From positions 1,426,001 to 1,490,000 of the forward strand of contig NZ_CP116615.1 of assembly GCF_024832785.1 (NCBI RefSeq): a stretch of 64,000 bases of DNA. Reading direction: 5' to 3'. The position numbers and the translations under genes were made by a program. Positions 1 through 7,992 of this stretch are shown here, in pieces; within the stretch, counting starts at the first letter, position 1, and each line of letters starts with the position of its first letter. The stretch comes from Fontisphaera persica (lineage in GTDB: Bacteria > Verrucomicrobiota > Verrucomicrobiia > Limisphaerales > Fontisphaeraceae). A model generated the notes under the pieces. The model was given only the letters and a program-made list of their open reading frames with translations, did not search any database and had not been told where the DNA came from.

Positions 1-182
1 GGGGCAATCCATAAGCGGACCAGCCACAACACGAGGGCCAGCAGGACCAGGCCGGTAGCCACGGCAAACTCGGTGGCACGCACAGCCCCGAATGCCAAGG
101 TTGAAAACACCAAAATAAGGCAGAGAAGCGCCAGACACACCTTTTCCAGCACCTCGTCCATGCGTTGAATGTCCACTTGCAT
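1..182 (-). CDS. Membrane protein, N-terminal fragment (possible O-antigen ligase family)
   Basis: Only the first 60 or so codons lie in the window; the gene runs off the left edge on the minus strand. The start is taken at the ATG at 182-180; an in-frame ATG at 161-159 is possible. After about 15 polar residues come two hydrophobic segments (about residues 16-32 and 39-57) joined by a short Gly-Ala-Val-Arg-Ala-Thr-Glu turn. That short-loop arrangement resembles the start of O-antigen ligase/polymerase-like polytopic proteins, but this is a weak resemblance from a fragment. No RBS is convincing. It is transcribed away from the amidase gene at 288, leaving about 100 bases between the two starts. 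Confidence 0.45.
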   Translation of the reverse strand, partial: MQVDIQRMDEVLEKVCLALLCLILVFSTLAFGAVRATEFAVATGLVLLALVLWLVRLWIA

Positions 183-287
183 TCTTTGGACACCCTAGCG
201 CAGGCGGGGCCTTCCGTCACGTGGATTATGGTTCAGCCAGTCCCTTTTACTTTGCCCTGTCGAGGGGAATGATTTTATGCTGTGCTC

Positions 288-1064
288 ATGCGGGTCATCG
301 GCTTGCAATACGACATCGTCTGGGAAAACAAAGCTGCCAATTTTCAAAAAGTGCGGCATCTGTTGGGGGAGGCTGCGCTCGGCCCCGACACCCTTGTGGT
401 TTTGCCCGAAATGTTCGCCACTGGTTTTTCCATGCAGGTGGCACAGATTGCTGAACCGGCAGGCGGCCCGACGGAACAATTTCTCGCTCAACTCGCACGA
501 GAGTATCAATGCACGGTTGTGGGCGGAAAAGTTTCACCCGGCAATCCTCCCTTGGGTCGCAATGAAGCCGTTATCTTTGACCCCCAAGGCCAATTGGCTG
601 GCCGCTATGCCAAGCAACGCACGTTTAATCCAGGCGATGAGGGAAAGTATTATGAAAGCGGTTCTCAGACGGTGCTGATGCTCACCGGCTCATGGCGGTG
701 GTCACCTTTTATTTGCTACGACCTGCGGTTCCCCGAGTTATTCCGGCGCGCGGCCAAAGAGGGGGCAGAGTTGTTTGTGATTATTGCCAACTGGCCGCTT
801 GAGCGGATTGAACATTGGCAGATATTGCTGCGTGCTCGCGCCATTGAAAATCAGGCCTATGTGGTGGGGGTCAACCGATGTGGACGATCACCCAAGTTGG
901 TCTATGGTGGACAGTCGTTGGTGATATCCCCCCGCGGTGAAGTGTTGGCCCAAGCAGGCGATGGGGAAGCAGTCTTAGCCGCAGACATCGAGCGGGAAAG
1001 CCTGTTGGAATATCGTCGTGATTTTCCCGTTTTGGCTGACCTGTTAATCAGTCCTCCCGGTTAA
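288..1064 (+). CDS. Carbon-nitrogen hydrolase, omega-amidase (YafV/Nit2-like)
   Basis: Nitrilase-superfamily amidase of about 258 residues, the usual length of the YafV/Nit2 group, which hydrolyses 2-oxoglutaramate and similar omega-amides in the cytoplasm. Numbered from the GTG at 282, the catalytic Glu is E43 (LPEMF), the Lys is K111 (YAKQRTF) and the nucleophile is C145 (FICYDLRFP). The aromatic residues and the long GDEGKYYESG loop after the Lys fit YafV. The ATG at 288 is preferred over the GTG at 282 because the beta strand MRVIGLQYDI then starts the protein, as is usual. A GAGGGG stretch lies about 20 bases upstream, too far for a normal Shine-Dalgarno spacing. It converges on the CDF gene with 4 bases between stops. 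The substrate is inferred from the family only. Confidence 0.88.
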   Translation: MRVIGLQYDIVWENKAANFQKVRHLLGEAALGPDTLVVLPEMFATGFSMQVAQIAEPAGGPTEQFLAQLAREYQCTVVGGKVSPGNPPLGRNEAVIFDPQGQLAGRYAKQRTFNPGDEGKYYESGSQTVLMLTGSWRWSPFICYDLRFPELFRRAAKEGAELFVIIANWPLERIEHWQILLRARAIENQAYVVGVNRCGRSPKLVYGGQSLVISPRGEVLAQAGDGEAVLAADIERESLLEYRRDFPVLADLLISPPG

Positions 1065-1068
1065 GCGG

Positions 1069-2058
1069 TCAAGCCGATTTGGGCGGCGGTTTGTTGGCTG
1101 ATGCGGGGGAGGCAGGAGAAGTGCGTTCCAACCGAGTGTCCTCCCAGGAACATGGATCCTCAATCGGCTCGAGATGCGTGAATATTGTGGCTGCTGGCAG
1201 GCGGGACCGCAAATCAGCTTCAAGTTTTTCAAGCCAGTCGTGCCCCTGTTGAACAGTCCAGGTGCCGGGCACCAAAACGTGCATGGAAATAAACCGGCGC
1301 ATTCCCGATTGCCGGGTGCGCAATGCGTGAAATTGCAAACCGGACTCTCGATAGGGTGACAAAACTTCCTGGATCACTTGCTGGTCCTCTACTGGCAGGG
1401 CTGTGTCCATCAGCCCCAGGATGGAACGCCGCACAATGAGCCAGCCTGTGCGAGTAATGTTGACTGCCATGGCGATGGCGATTAGGGGGTCCAACCATTG
1501 CCAACCCGTCAATCCTACCGCTCCTACACCCCCGATTACCGCTACCGAAGTCCAGACGTCTGTCATCAAGTGACTGGCATTAGCTTCCAAGGTGATGGAA
1601 CGATGCAGTCGGCCCGCACGGCCCAATACCATGGCCACCACCAAATTGATGCTGGATGCCAACACGCTGATGACCAATCCCAACCCCAAATCGTGCAGGG
1701 GCTGCGGGAATAGAAGCCGGTTAATGGCCGCCGCCGCAATACTCACCGCCGCCACCACAATCATCGTCCCTTCGGCGCCACTGGAGAAATACTCTGCCTT
1801 GCTATGCCCATAAGCATGGTCTTCATCCGGCGGGCGGGCAGCGATGGCCAGCACCACCAAAGCCATGATGGCCCCCGCTAGGTTGACCAGGGATTCTAAG
1901 GCGTCCGACAAAAGGCCGATGGAGCCAGTGACAAAAAATGCGCTGGTTTTTAATCCAATCGTCACTCCTGCCGCACCAATGGACAACCATGCGTATCGCG
2001 TCAGCTTCGCCTCGGAAAATCCATCGGCACCCTGGGGCCTGTTAGTGTCAGAAAGCAT
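1069..2058 (-). CDS. Cation diffusion facilitator (CDF) family metal transporter
   Basis: Inner-membrane metal/proton antiporter of about 329 residues from the ATG at 2058; an upstream start at 2085 would add nine residues. About six membrane helices occupy residues 25-215, followed by a cytoplasmic ferredoxin-like domain to about 305 and a polar tail. Family marks are SDALESL in helix 2 (D52), the [12 protein letters not shown] loop after helix 2, and HLMTD in helix 5 (H163, D167). In FieF/YiiP the helix-2 motif has two Asp residues four apart; here the second position is Ser (S56). That places the protein in the DALES-type CDFs, whose metal is often iron, cobalt or unknown rather than zinc. 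Metal specificity cannot be read from the sequence. Confidence 0.9.
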   Translation of the reverse strand: MLSDTNRPQGADGFSEAKLTRYAWLSIGAAGVTIGLKTSAFFVTGSIGLLSDALESLVNLAGAIMALVVLAIAARPPDEDHAYGHSKAEYFSSGAEGTMIVVAAVSIAAAAINRLLFPQPLHDLGLGLVISVLASSINLVVAMVLGRAGRLHRSITLEANASHLMTDVWTSVAVIGGVGAVGLTGWQWLDPLIAIAMAVNITRTGWLIVRRSILGLMDTALPVEDQQVIQEVLSPYRESGLQFHALRTRQSGMRRFISMHVLVPGTWTVQQGHDWLEKLEADLRSRLPAATIFTHLEPIEDPCSWEDTRLERTSPASPASANKPPPKSA

Positions 2059-2207
2059 TTTGTGCGTCCACCGCAGGTGGAGCATAGCAAAAATGTTATG
2101 CAGAGCAACCTAATGCAAAAAGGGCGACCGGCAAGACAATCTGATGCTTCCTGCCGAAGTGCTCAAATTAAGGTTGATATAACTGGTTGTTGGCAAATCC
2201 TCGCGGT

Positions 2208-2434
2208 GTTTCCATTGAAACCGTTTGCCATGAAGCGAACGGACAGGGCGGAAATCTTCTTGTGGGTCCTATAATCTAAAATTCCAACCTTTTTTCGATT
2301 CGCGTTCAGATGCCACCCGTCAAGCAGCGCAGGCGGTAATTACGGATTTGTCAGCGGCTTTCCGCAGTGATAGGGTGAAAGCTCTTGTTGCGGCAGTGGG
2401 GCAAGGGCTTAATGGTCTGAGGCCCCACGGCTGC
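2208..2434 (+). promoter_or_regulatory. Candidate promoter and structured leader of cimA
   Basis: The 393 bases between the CDF start and cimA hold no convincing gene. A perfect TATAAT lies at 2270-2275, although no good -35 sits 16-18 bases before it. If used, it gives a leader of about 170 nt. Just before cimA the arms 2390-2402 and 2422-2434 pair over 13 positions, with one A-G mismatch and one G-U pair, around a 19-nt loop. The core is GTGGGGC with GCCCCAC. A competing upstream pairing, GCTTTC with GAAAGC, lies around 2367-2384. The stem ends 17 nt before the ATG and has no T tract after it, so it is more likely a leader structure than a terminator. A small hairpin GTTTC-CATT-GAAAC is at 2208-2221. 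Confidence 0.4.
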
Positions 2435-2451
2435 AAATTAGAAACCATGTT

Positions 2452-4026
2452 ATGAAAAAACCGGCAGTGGAAATCTACGATACCACCCTGCGGGACGGAA
2501 CGCAGGGCGAAGGCATCAATTTATCCGCAGCAGACAAACTGCGGATTGCGGAGCGTTTGGACGCCTTCGGTATTCATTACATTGAAGGGGGCTGGCCGGG
2601 CAGCAACCCCAAGGATATGGAATTCTTTCAACAAGCGGCCCGCCGCAAATATAAGCACGCAAAAATCGCCGCCTTCAGCATGACTCGCCGCAAAGGCATA
2701 CCGGTGGAACGCGACGAATTGATGATTCAATTGCTGGAGGCCGAAACCCCCGTGGTCACCATTGTAGGTAAAACATGGTTGTTGCACGTCACCGAAGTAT
2801 TGCGGGCCACGCCGGACGAAAACTTGGCCATGATTGCGGATACCATCCGGTTCTTCAAAGACCATGGTAAAACCGTTTTCTACGACGCGGAGCACTCATT
2901 TGACGGCTACAAGAATGAGCCGGAATACGCATTGGCCACCTGGCAGGCCGCCGAGAAAGCCGGCGCGGATTGCATCATTCTCTGCGATACCAATGGGGGC
3001 TGCCTGCCAGCGGAAATCAAGCGCGTCACGGAAGTGGCCAAAAGCAAACTCACCGTGCCGATTGGCATACACACCCACAATGATTGCGGTTTTGGGGTGG
3101 CCAACGCAATTGCCGCAGTGGAGGCGGGTGCCATCCAAGTCCAAGGTACCATCAATGGTTATGGCGAACGCACTGGCAATTGCAATCTGACCAGTGTCAT
3201 TCCCACGTTGCATTTCAAGATGGGGCTGACCTGTGTGCCCGCGTCTTCCCTCCCTAAATTACGCGAGCTTTCCCTGTTTGTGGATGAAATTGCCAACGTA
3301 CGCCCGGATCCCCGTCAGCCGTGGGTGGGGGCAACGGCCTTCGCCCACAAGGGGGGCATGCATGTGCACGCCGTGGAACGGGTGGCGCAAAGCTACGAGC
3401 ATATCGCCCCTGAATCGGTCGGCAATACCCGCAAAGTGCTGGTCAGTGATCTTTCAGGTCGCTCCAATATCTACTGGAAGGCCCGTGAGCTGGGCTTCAA
3501 GGTCAATCCCGACACACCTGAATTAAAGGCCGTGTTGAATGAAATTAAAAAATTGGAAAGCGAGGGCTACGAGTTTGAAGCGGCCGAGGCTTCTCTGGCC
3601 CTATTAATCCGCAAACATTTGCAGCATACTTCCCTTCCCTTCAACGTGGAAGGCTACCACGTGTCCATTCGCGGCAACAACGGCCAATCCGTTTGTGAAG
3701 CCACCGTCAAGGTGCGGGTTAAGGACCAGATTGCACACACTGTTGCCGAGGGTGACGGTCCAGTCAACGCCCTGGATGGAGCCCTGCGCCAAGCCTTGGT
3801 GAAGTTCTTTCCCCAGTTGGAAAAAGTCACCCTGGTGGATTACAAAGTACGTATCATCAACACAGCCGCTGGCACGGCCGCCAAAACTCGGGTTTTAATT
3901 ACTTCTTCAGACGGCCATAAAGAATGGGGCACGGTCGGTGTCAGCGAGAACATCATCACGGCGTCATTGCAGGCCTTGGTGGACAGCATGGAATACGCCT
4001 TGCAAAAAATGCAAAAAAAGAGTTGA
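2452..4026 (+). CDS. cimA: (R)-citramalate synthase
   Basis: Condenses pyruvate and acetyl-CoA to (R)-citramalate, the threonine-independent entry to isoleucine synthesis. The 524-residue length fits CimA of the long LeuA-like type. The N-terminal HMGL-like TIM barrel (about 1-275) begins with YDTTLRDGTQGEG, whose Asp binds the divalent metal. It also carries the HTHNDCGFGVANA metal motif and the NGYGERTGNCNL motif. The C-terminal part (about 380-520) matches the LeuA dimerisation/regulatory domain, the site of isoleucine feedback in this family. The INLSAADKLRIAERLD pattern separates it from 2-isopropylmalate synthase. The start ATG at 2452 has no strong Shine-Dalgarno site. A structured leader lies directly upstream, and the downstream toxin-antitoxin promoter overlaps its stop codon. 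Confidence 0.93.
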   Translation: MKKPAVEIYDTTLRDGTQGEGINLSAADKLRIAERLDAFGIHYIEGGWPGSNPKDMEFFQQAARRKYKHAKIAAFSMTRRKGIPVERDELMIQLLEAETPVVTIVGKTWLLHVTEVLRATPDENLAMIADTIRFFKDHGKTVFYDAEHSFDGYKNEPEYALATWQAAEKAGADCIILCDTNGGCLPAEIKRVTEVAKSKLTVPIGIHTHNDCGFGVANAIAAVEAGAIQVQGTINGYGERTGNCNLTSVIPTLHFKMGLTCVPASSLPKLRELSLFVDEIANVRPDPRQPWVGATAFAHKGGMHVHAVERVAQSYEHIAPESVGNTRKVLVSDLSGRSNIYWKARELGFKVNPDTPELKAVLNEIKKLESEGYEFEAAEASLALLIRKHLQHTSLPFNVEGYHVSIRGNNGQSVCEATVKVRVKDQIAHTVAEGDGPVNALDGALRQALVKFFPQLEKVTLVDYKVRIINTAAGTAAKTRVLITSSDGHKEWGTVGVSENIITASLQALVDSMEYALQKMQKKS

Positions 4027-4050
4027 CACATATACATTACGCTGTATATT
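4023..4050 (+). promoter_or_regulatory. Promoter with embedded palindromic operator of the toxin-antitoxin pair
   Basis: A near-consensus promoter: -35 TTGACA at 4023-4028, 16-base spacer, -10 TATATT at 4045-4050. A perfect inverted repeat, ATATACA (4030-4036) and TGTATAT (4043-4049) with 6 bases between, fills the spacer and overlaps the -10 box. A ribbon-helix-helix protein bound there would block RNA polymerase, the usual autoregulation of such antitoxins. The -35 overlaps the cimA stop codon. The -10 ends only 6 bases before the ATG at 4057, so a transcript from here would start at or next to that codon. Confidence 0.7.
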
Positions 4051-4056
4051 AGGCGC

Positions 4057-4521
4057 ATGAAAACAAAACGACAACGCAAGGCCGATCGGAGCATGGAGGA
4101 AGCAATCTCCATGAGAGATGCCGCCAGTACATCCGATGTGTGGAAAGCCGAAAAGTCCACAAGTGCCATGATCCGCACTCAGATTTATTTGAGCACGCAT
4201 GAACATCGGTTTTTACAGGCAGAGGCCGCGAGACGGGGTGTGCCCATGGCTGCAGTCATTCGCTCGTTCATTGATGAAAAAATGAGCCTGCCGGAAGCAG
4301 TGTGGGAACAAAATCCGCTGTTGGCGCCTCCTGCTGATCCTGCCTTTGAAGGGCCGGAAGATGGCGTCCTCAATCACGATCACTACATATACGGGACTCC
4401 CAAGCGCCATATTAAGAAGGGGGGGAAATGGGTGCCAGCGCCCCCTTTGCCAGAAGATTATTATTCCAATGAGGAGAGCCGCAAAGCGTACGACCAACTC
4501 ACAGGAGTAAAGGATGAATAA
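4057..4521 (+). CDS. Ribbon-helix-helix (CopG-like) antitoxin
   Basis: Predicted DNA-binding antitoxin of the PIN toxin encoded next. About 37 N-terminal residues rich in Lys, Arg and acidic residues precede the ribbon-helix-helix core at about 38-76, whose strand is MIRTQIYLS followed by two helices. The remaining acidic, Pro-rich tail (77-154) ends in a motif that would wrap the toxin. The start is uncertain. ATG 4057 would be read from a nearly leaderless transcript. ATG 4111 has GGAGGA ten bases upstream and would give 136 residues. ATG 4168 would leave only the core and tail. The gene overlaps the toxin start by 8 bases, indicating translational coupling. Function is inferred from fold-like pattern and position. 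Confidence 0.72.
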   Translation: MKTKRQRKADRSMEEAISMRDAASTSDVWKAEKSTSAMIRTQIYLSTHEHRFLQAEAARRGVPMAAVIRSFIDEKMSLPEAVWEQNPLLAPPADPAFEGPEDGVLNHDHYIYGTPKRHIKKGGKWVPAPPLPEDYYSNEESRKAYDQLTGVKDE

Positions 4522-4948
4522 CTGGGTTTTTTTGGATGCCTCCTTCTGGATTGCCTTAAGGGATAAGCGCGAGCCAACTCATAGCCAGGCGGTAACCTTA
4601 ACACGCCAACTCCTGAGCATGAGGCATGGTTTTATTTACACCAGTTACATCCTGGCCGAAACTTATGCCTATTTCTCCCGGTCCCTCAAAATGCGTCTGC
4701 AAATATTGGATGATGCGGAAAAAAATCCGGTGATGCGTTGGGAACCGGTGCTAACTGAAGACGAACAAGAGGCCCGCCGTTTATTGCGCAGATACGCTGA
4801 TAAAAGCTTCAGCTATTGCGATGCCATTGCCTTTGTGGTCATGCGTCGGCTGGGAGTGGAGCGAGCGGCCACCTTTGATGTTCATTTTCGCCAGATTGGT
4901 GGGTTTGGCATTATTGGTCCTTCAGAAACTTACCTGGATAGAGGCTGA
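4514..4948 (+). CDS. PIN-domain toxin (VapC-like ribonuclease)
   Basis: A 144-residue PIN-domain protein, the standard length for VapC-type toxins, which cleave tRNA or other RNA with Mg2+ or Mn2+. The expected acidic residues are visible: D8 in VFLDASFW, a Glu in LAETYAY (about 49), an Asp in FSYCDAIAF (about 99) and an Asp in TFDVHF (about 117). All four are present, so the enzyme looks active. Its ATG at 4514 lies inside the end of the antitoxin gene. The target RNA cannot be deduced. The gene ends about 80 bases before valS, and no terminator is visible in that gap. Confidence 0.85.
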   Translation: MNNWVFLDASFWIALRDKREPTHSQAVTLTRQLLSMRHGFIYTSYILAETYAYFSRSLKMRLQILDDAEKNPVMRWEPVLTEDEQEARRLLRRYADKSFSYCDAIAFVVMRRLGVERAATFDVHFRQIGGFGIIGPSETYLDRG

Positions 4949-5030
4949 TTATCAAACTCACAGCCTGTGGCAAACGCCATGGTGCTCACTGCCTTCAAGG
5001 GTAAAACCATTCCGAGCAAACCATACATCT

Positions 5031-7703
5031 ATGTCCGAGATTCCCAAAGCTTATGAACCACAGGCCGTGGAGGCCAAGTGGTACCAATACTGGACATCCC
5101 AGGATTGCTTCAAAGCAAACCCAAATTCTCGCAAACCAGCCTATTCCATCGTCATACCGCCTCCCAACGTAACCGGCGTGCTCCACATGGGGCATGTCCT
5201 CAATAACACCATACAAGATATTTTAAGCCGCCGCGCCCGCATGCAGGGAAAGGAGGTTCTCTGGCTGCCGGGCACAGACCATGCAGGGATCGCCACCCAG
5301 GCCGTCGTCGAAAAAAACCTGCGCAAGCAGGGGATAATGAAACACCGGGATGAGCTTGGCCGCGAAAAATTCCTCGAATACGTGTGGGCCTGGAAGGAAA
5401 AGCATGGCGGCATCATTATCGAACAACTCAAAAAGCTGGGCTGCTCATGTGACTGGAGCCGCGAGCGTTTTACTATGGACCCACATTATTCCCAATGCGT
5501 CCAGAAAGTTTTTGTGGAACTGTATCGCAAGGGGTTGATTTACCGCGGTAAACGCATGGTCAACTGGGACCCGGCGGCTCGCACTGCATTGTCCGACGAA
5601 GAGGTGGAATGGATCGAAGAAAAGGGACATTTGTGGCATATCAAGTACCCCATCCTAGATGAGGCTGGAAAAACCAAAAATGGCGAGCATGTGGTGGTGG
5701 CGACCACCCGTCCCGAGACCATGCTGGGTGACGAAGCGGTGGCTGTCCACCCTCAAGATGAGCGCTACCGCCATTTAATTGGAAAAAAATTGCTTCTACC
5801 GTTGCAAAACAAACCCATCCCCGTGATAGCCGATGAACTGGTGGACCCCAAATTTGGCACTGGTTGTGTCAAAGTCACACCGGCCCACGATCCGGCCGAT
5901 TACGAAATGGCCGTGCGACATCACCTGCCATTCACAGTGGTCATCGGCCCAGATGGGGTGATGACCAATGCAGCGGGTGAGGACTTTGCAGGCATGGACC
6001 GTATGGAAGCCCGTCAGGCGGTGATTGAGGAGCTGACCGAATTGGGCCTGCTGGCCAAGACCGAGGACTATGTGCACAATGTGGGCTACAGCCAGCGCAG
6101 TCATGTGCCGATCGAACCTTACCTCAGCGAGCAGTGGTTCTTGAAATATCCCAGCGTGGAGCCATCCCTGAAAGTGGTCGAGGAAGGCCGTTTGAAATTC
6201 CATCCCGAGCGTTGGATAAAAACTTACACCCATTGGATGCGTAATCTTAAAGACTGGTGCATCAGCCGCCAGTTGTGGTGGGGACACCGCATCCCCGTTT
6301 GGTATCACAAGTCCAAGCCGGAAATTTTCTGTGATGTCCAGCCACCGCCGGACCCGGAAAATTGGAATCAGGACCCCGATGTTCTGGACACCTGGTTCAG
6401 TTCCTGGCTGTGGCCATTTGCCACCATGGGCTGGCCGGAAAAAACCGAAACCTTGAACAAATTTTATCCCACCACCGACCTTGTCACCGGCCCTGACATT
6501 ATTTTCTTCTGGGTGGCCCGCATGATTATGGCCGGTTATGAGTTCATGGGCGAAATGCCCTTCCGTAACGTGTATTTCACCGGCATCATCCGCGACAAGC
6601 TCGGACGCAAAATGAGCAAGAGCCTGGGCAACTCACCGGAGCCTTTGGAGTTGATTGCCAAATACGGTGCCGACGCGCTTCGCTTTGGCACCATGCGTGG
6701 CGCGCCGCTGGGCCAGGACGTGCTGTTTGATGAAAAAGACGTGGAATTGGGACGCAATTTCTGCAACAAGCTCTGGAATGCCTGCCGTTTCCGTCAAATG
6801 CAAGGCGGCGAATCCGAGGCCGAAATCAGCCCTGCCCTTCTCTCCACGGACGACGTCTGGATTCTGCTGCGCCTGGACATCGCCATTCGCGAGGTCAGCG
6901 CCGCTCTCGATGAGTACCACTTCAATGAAGCCGCCAACGTTCTGTACCGCTTTTTTTGGAACGAGTATTGCGACTGGTACATTGAAGCCAGCAAAGCGGT
7001 CCTGCAAGGCGCAGACGCAGCGCGCAAGGCCAACACTCTGGCTGTAATTGATTTTGTGCTCTCGCACACCCTGCGCCTCTTTCACCCCTTTCTTCCTTTT
7101 ATCACCGAGGAATTATGGCATGGCATGGGCTTTCACACCGATTTGCCAGAGGGGCAGGGCGGCAAGACCATCATGTTCGCTCCCTGGCCCAAACCGTTGG
7201 ATGACGCCTTCAAAGAGCATTACTGTCTGCTGCCCGAAAAAGCGGCGTTTGCCGAAAATAAATACGAATTGGTGCGCCAGGGACGCAATCTTAAGCGCGA
7301 AGCCAATCTTGCGCCCACGAAAAAAGTCGAATTCGTTTTGAAACCTGAGCATGAAATCCCGGCGGACGAAGTAGCCGTTATCAAACTTCTGCTGAACGCT
7401 CAGGATTTCACCGTTCAGTCTGATTATCTTGCCCCCAAAGGCACCCCCTCGGCGCGCACGCCCCTCGGGGATCTTTACCTCCCCCTCAAAGGCGCTGTGG
7501 ACGTTGAAGCAGAAAAGACCCGGCTCCACAAGGAGTTGGATAAAATCCAGCGTGAAATTGATAAAATTCAAGAAAAACTCAACAATCCGCAATTCACGCA
7601 AAAAGTGCCGCCCCATATTCTGGCCGAGCAGCAACGTCGTCTTGCCGAATGGGAGTCCAAAAAGCTGAAGGCGGCCGAAGCCCTGCAAGCACTAAACGCT
7701 TAG
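5031..7703 (+). CDS. valS: Valyl-tRNA synthetase
   Basis: Charges tRNA-Val in the cytoplasm; 890 residues from the ATG at 5031. The reading frame stays open back to 4821, but that extension overlaps the PIN toxin gene and lacks homology features, so it was not used. The class I signatures are HMGH at 52-55 (HIGH) and KMSKS at 527-531. The CP1 editing domain lies between about 190 and 330 and includes the TTRPETMLGDEAVAVHP motif. The anticodon-binding domain follows the KMSKS loop. A C-terminal coiled coil of about 65 residues rich in Lys, Glu and Gln (from about residue 825) is typical of ValRS. Confidence 0.96.
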   Translation: MSEIPKAYEPQAVEAKWYQYWTSQDCFKANPNSRKPAYSIVIPPPNVTGVLHMGHVLNNTIQDILSRRARMQGKEVLWLPGTDHAGIATQAVVEKNLRKQGIMKHRDELGREKFLEYVWAWKEKHGGIIIEQLKKLGCSCDWSRERFTMDPHYSQCVQKVFVELYRKGLIYRGKRMVNWDPAARTALSDEEVEWIEEKGHLWHIKYPILDEAGKTKNGEHVVVATTRPETMLGDEAVAVHPQDERYRHLIGKKLLLPLQNKPIPVIADELVDPKFGTGCVKVTPAHDPADYEMAVRHHLPFTVVIGPDGVMTNAAGEDFAGMDRMEARQAVIEELTELGLLAKTEDYVHNVGYSQRSHVPIEPYLSEQWFLKYPSVEPSLKVVEEGRLKFHPERWIKTYTHWMRNLKDWCISRQLWWGHRIPVWYHKSKPEIFCDVQPPPDPENWNQDPDVLDTWFSSWLWPFATMGWPEKTETLNKFYPTTDLVTGPDIIFFWVARMIMAGYEFMGEMPFRNVYFTGIIRDKLGRKMSKSLGNSPEPLELIAKYGADALRFGTMRGAPLGQDVLFDEKDVELGRNFCNKLWNACRFRQMQGGESEAEISPALLSTDDVWILLRLDIAIREVSAALDEYHFNEAANVLYRFFWNEYCDWYIEASKAVLQGADAARKANTLAVIDFVLSHTLRLFHPFLPFITEELWHGMGFHTDLPEGQGGKTIMFAPWPKPLDDAFKEHYCLLPEKAAFAENKYELVRQGRNLKREANLAPTKKVEFVLKPEHEIPADEVAVIKLLLNAQDFTVQSDYLAPKGTPSARTPLGDLYLPLKGAVDVEAEKTRLHKELDKIQREIDKIQEKLNNPQFTQKVPPHILAEQQRRLAEWESKKLKAAEALQALNA

Positions 7704-7729
7704 CCTACCTGCTCCAAGGCAAACCAAGG

Positions 7730-7750
7730 CCAGACCAACCTTATGTCTGG
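7730..7750 (+). other. Hairpin downstream of valS
   Basis: CCAGAC (7730-7735) and GTCTGG (7745-7750) form a perfect 6-bp inverted repeat with a 9-base loop, 27 bases after the valS stop. A G run follows rather than a T tract, so it is at best a factor-assisted terminator or a 3' stabilising structure. A second small repeat, GCGGG/CCCGC, is at 7804-7817. Confidence 0.3.
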
Positions 7751-7838
7751 AGGGGGGGCGGCGTGCCCTGCCCTGCGCTCATGTTTTGAGAGTTCAGCAC
7801 CCTGCGGGACCTCCCGCGGAGCCACCCTCCACTATCTG

Positions 7839-7911
7839 GCCATACTGCCATCAAATACTGGCCGCCGACATCTTGGTAAATTACTTTAATTGAATAGCCG
7901 CGCAGTATGGC
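7839..7911. promoter_or_regulatory. Long inverted repeat in the MoxR operon promoter region
   Basis: GCCATACTGC at 7839-7848 and its exact reverse complement GCAGTATGGC at 7902-7911 flank 53 bases that include the AT-rich stretch 7874-7896. A further direct copy of ATACTG lies at 7855-7860, giving three copies of an ATACTG(C/G)C-like motif in 73 bases. The right arm lies 82 bases before the moxR ATG. This could be a two-site operator, a DNA loop, or a long RNA stem; no -35/-10 pair stands out. Confidence 0.4.
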
Positions 7912-7992
7912 GTGTCTATTGCTTTAGGCAGCCTACGATCTCCCGCGATGGTGCGGGTGTTGTCTGCAAGGCGCTCTTGTTTGAAAAATGCC

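Noticed and set aside
2062-2274. Small plus-strand frame upstream of cimA
   Set aside because: It overlaps the CDF start, has no ribosome site and an unrelated composition; treated as leader DNA.
2310-2339. Possible 9-codon leader peptide before the cimA hairpin
   Set aside because: No Ile, Val or Leu codon run, so it does not resemble an attenuator peptide.
4821-5030. N-terminal extension of valS by 70 codons
   Set aside because: It overlaps the PIN toxin gene and lacks similarity to ValRS; the Met at 5031 begins a normal ValRS.
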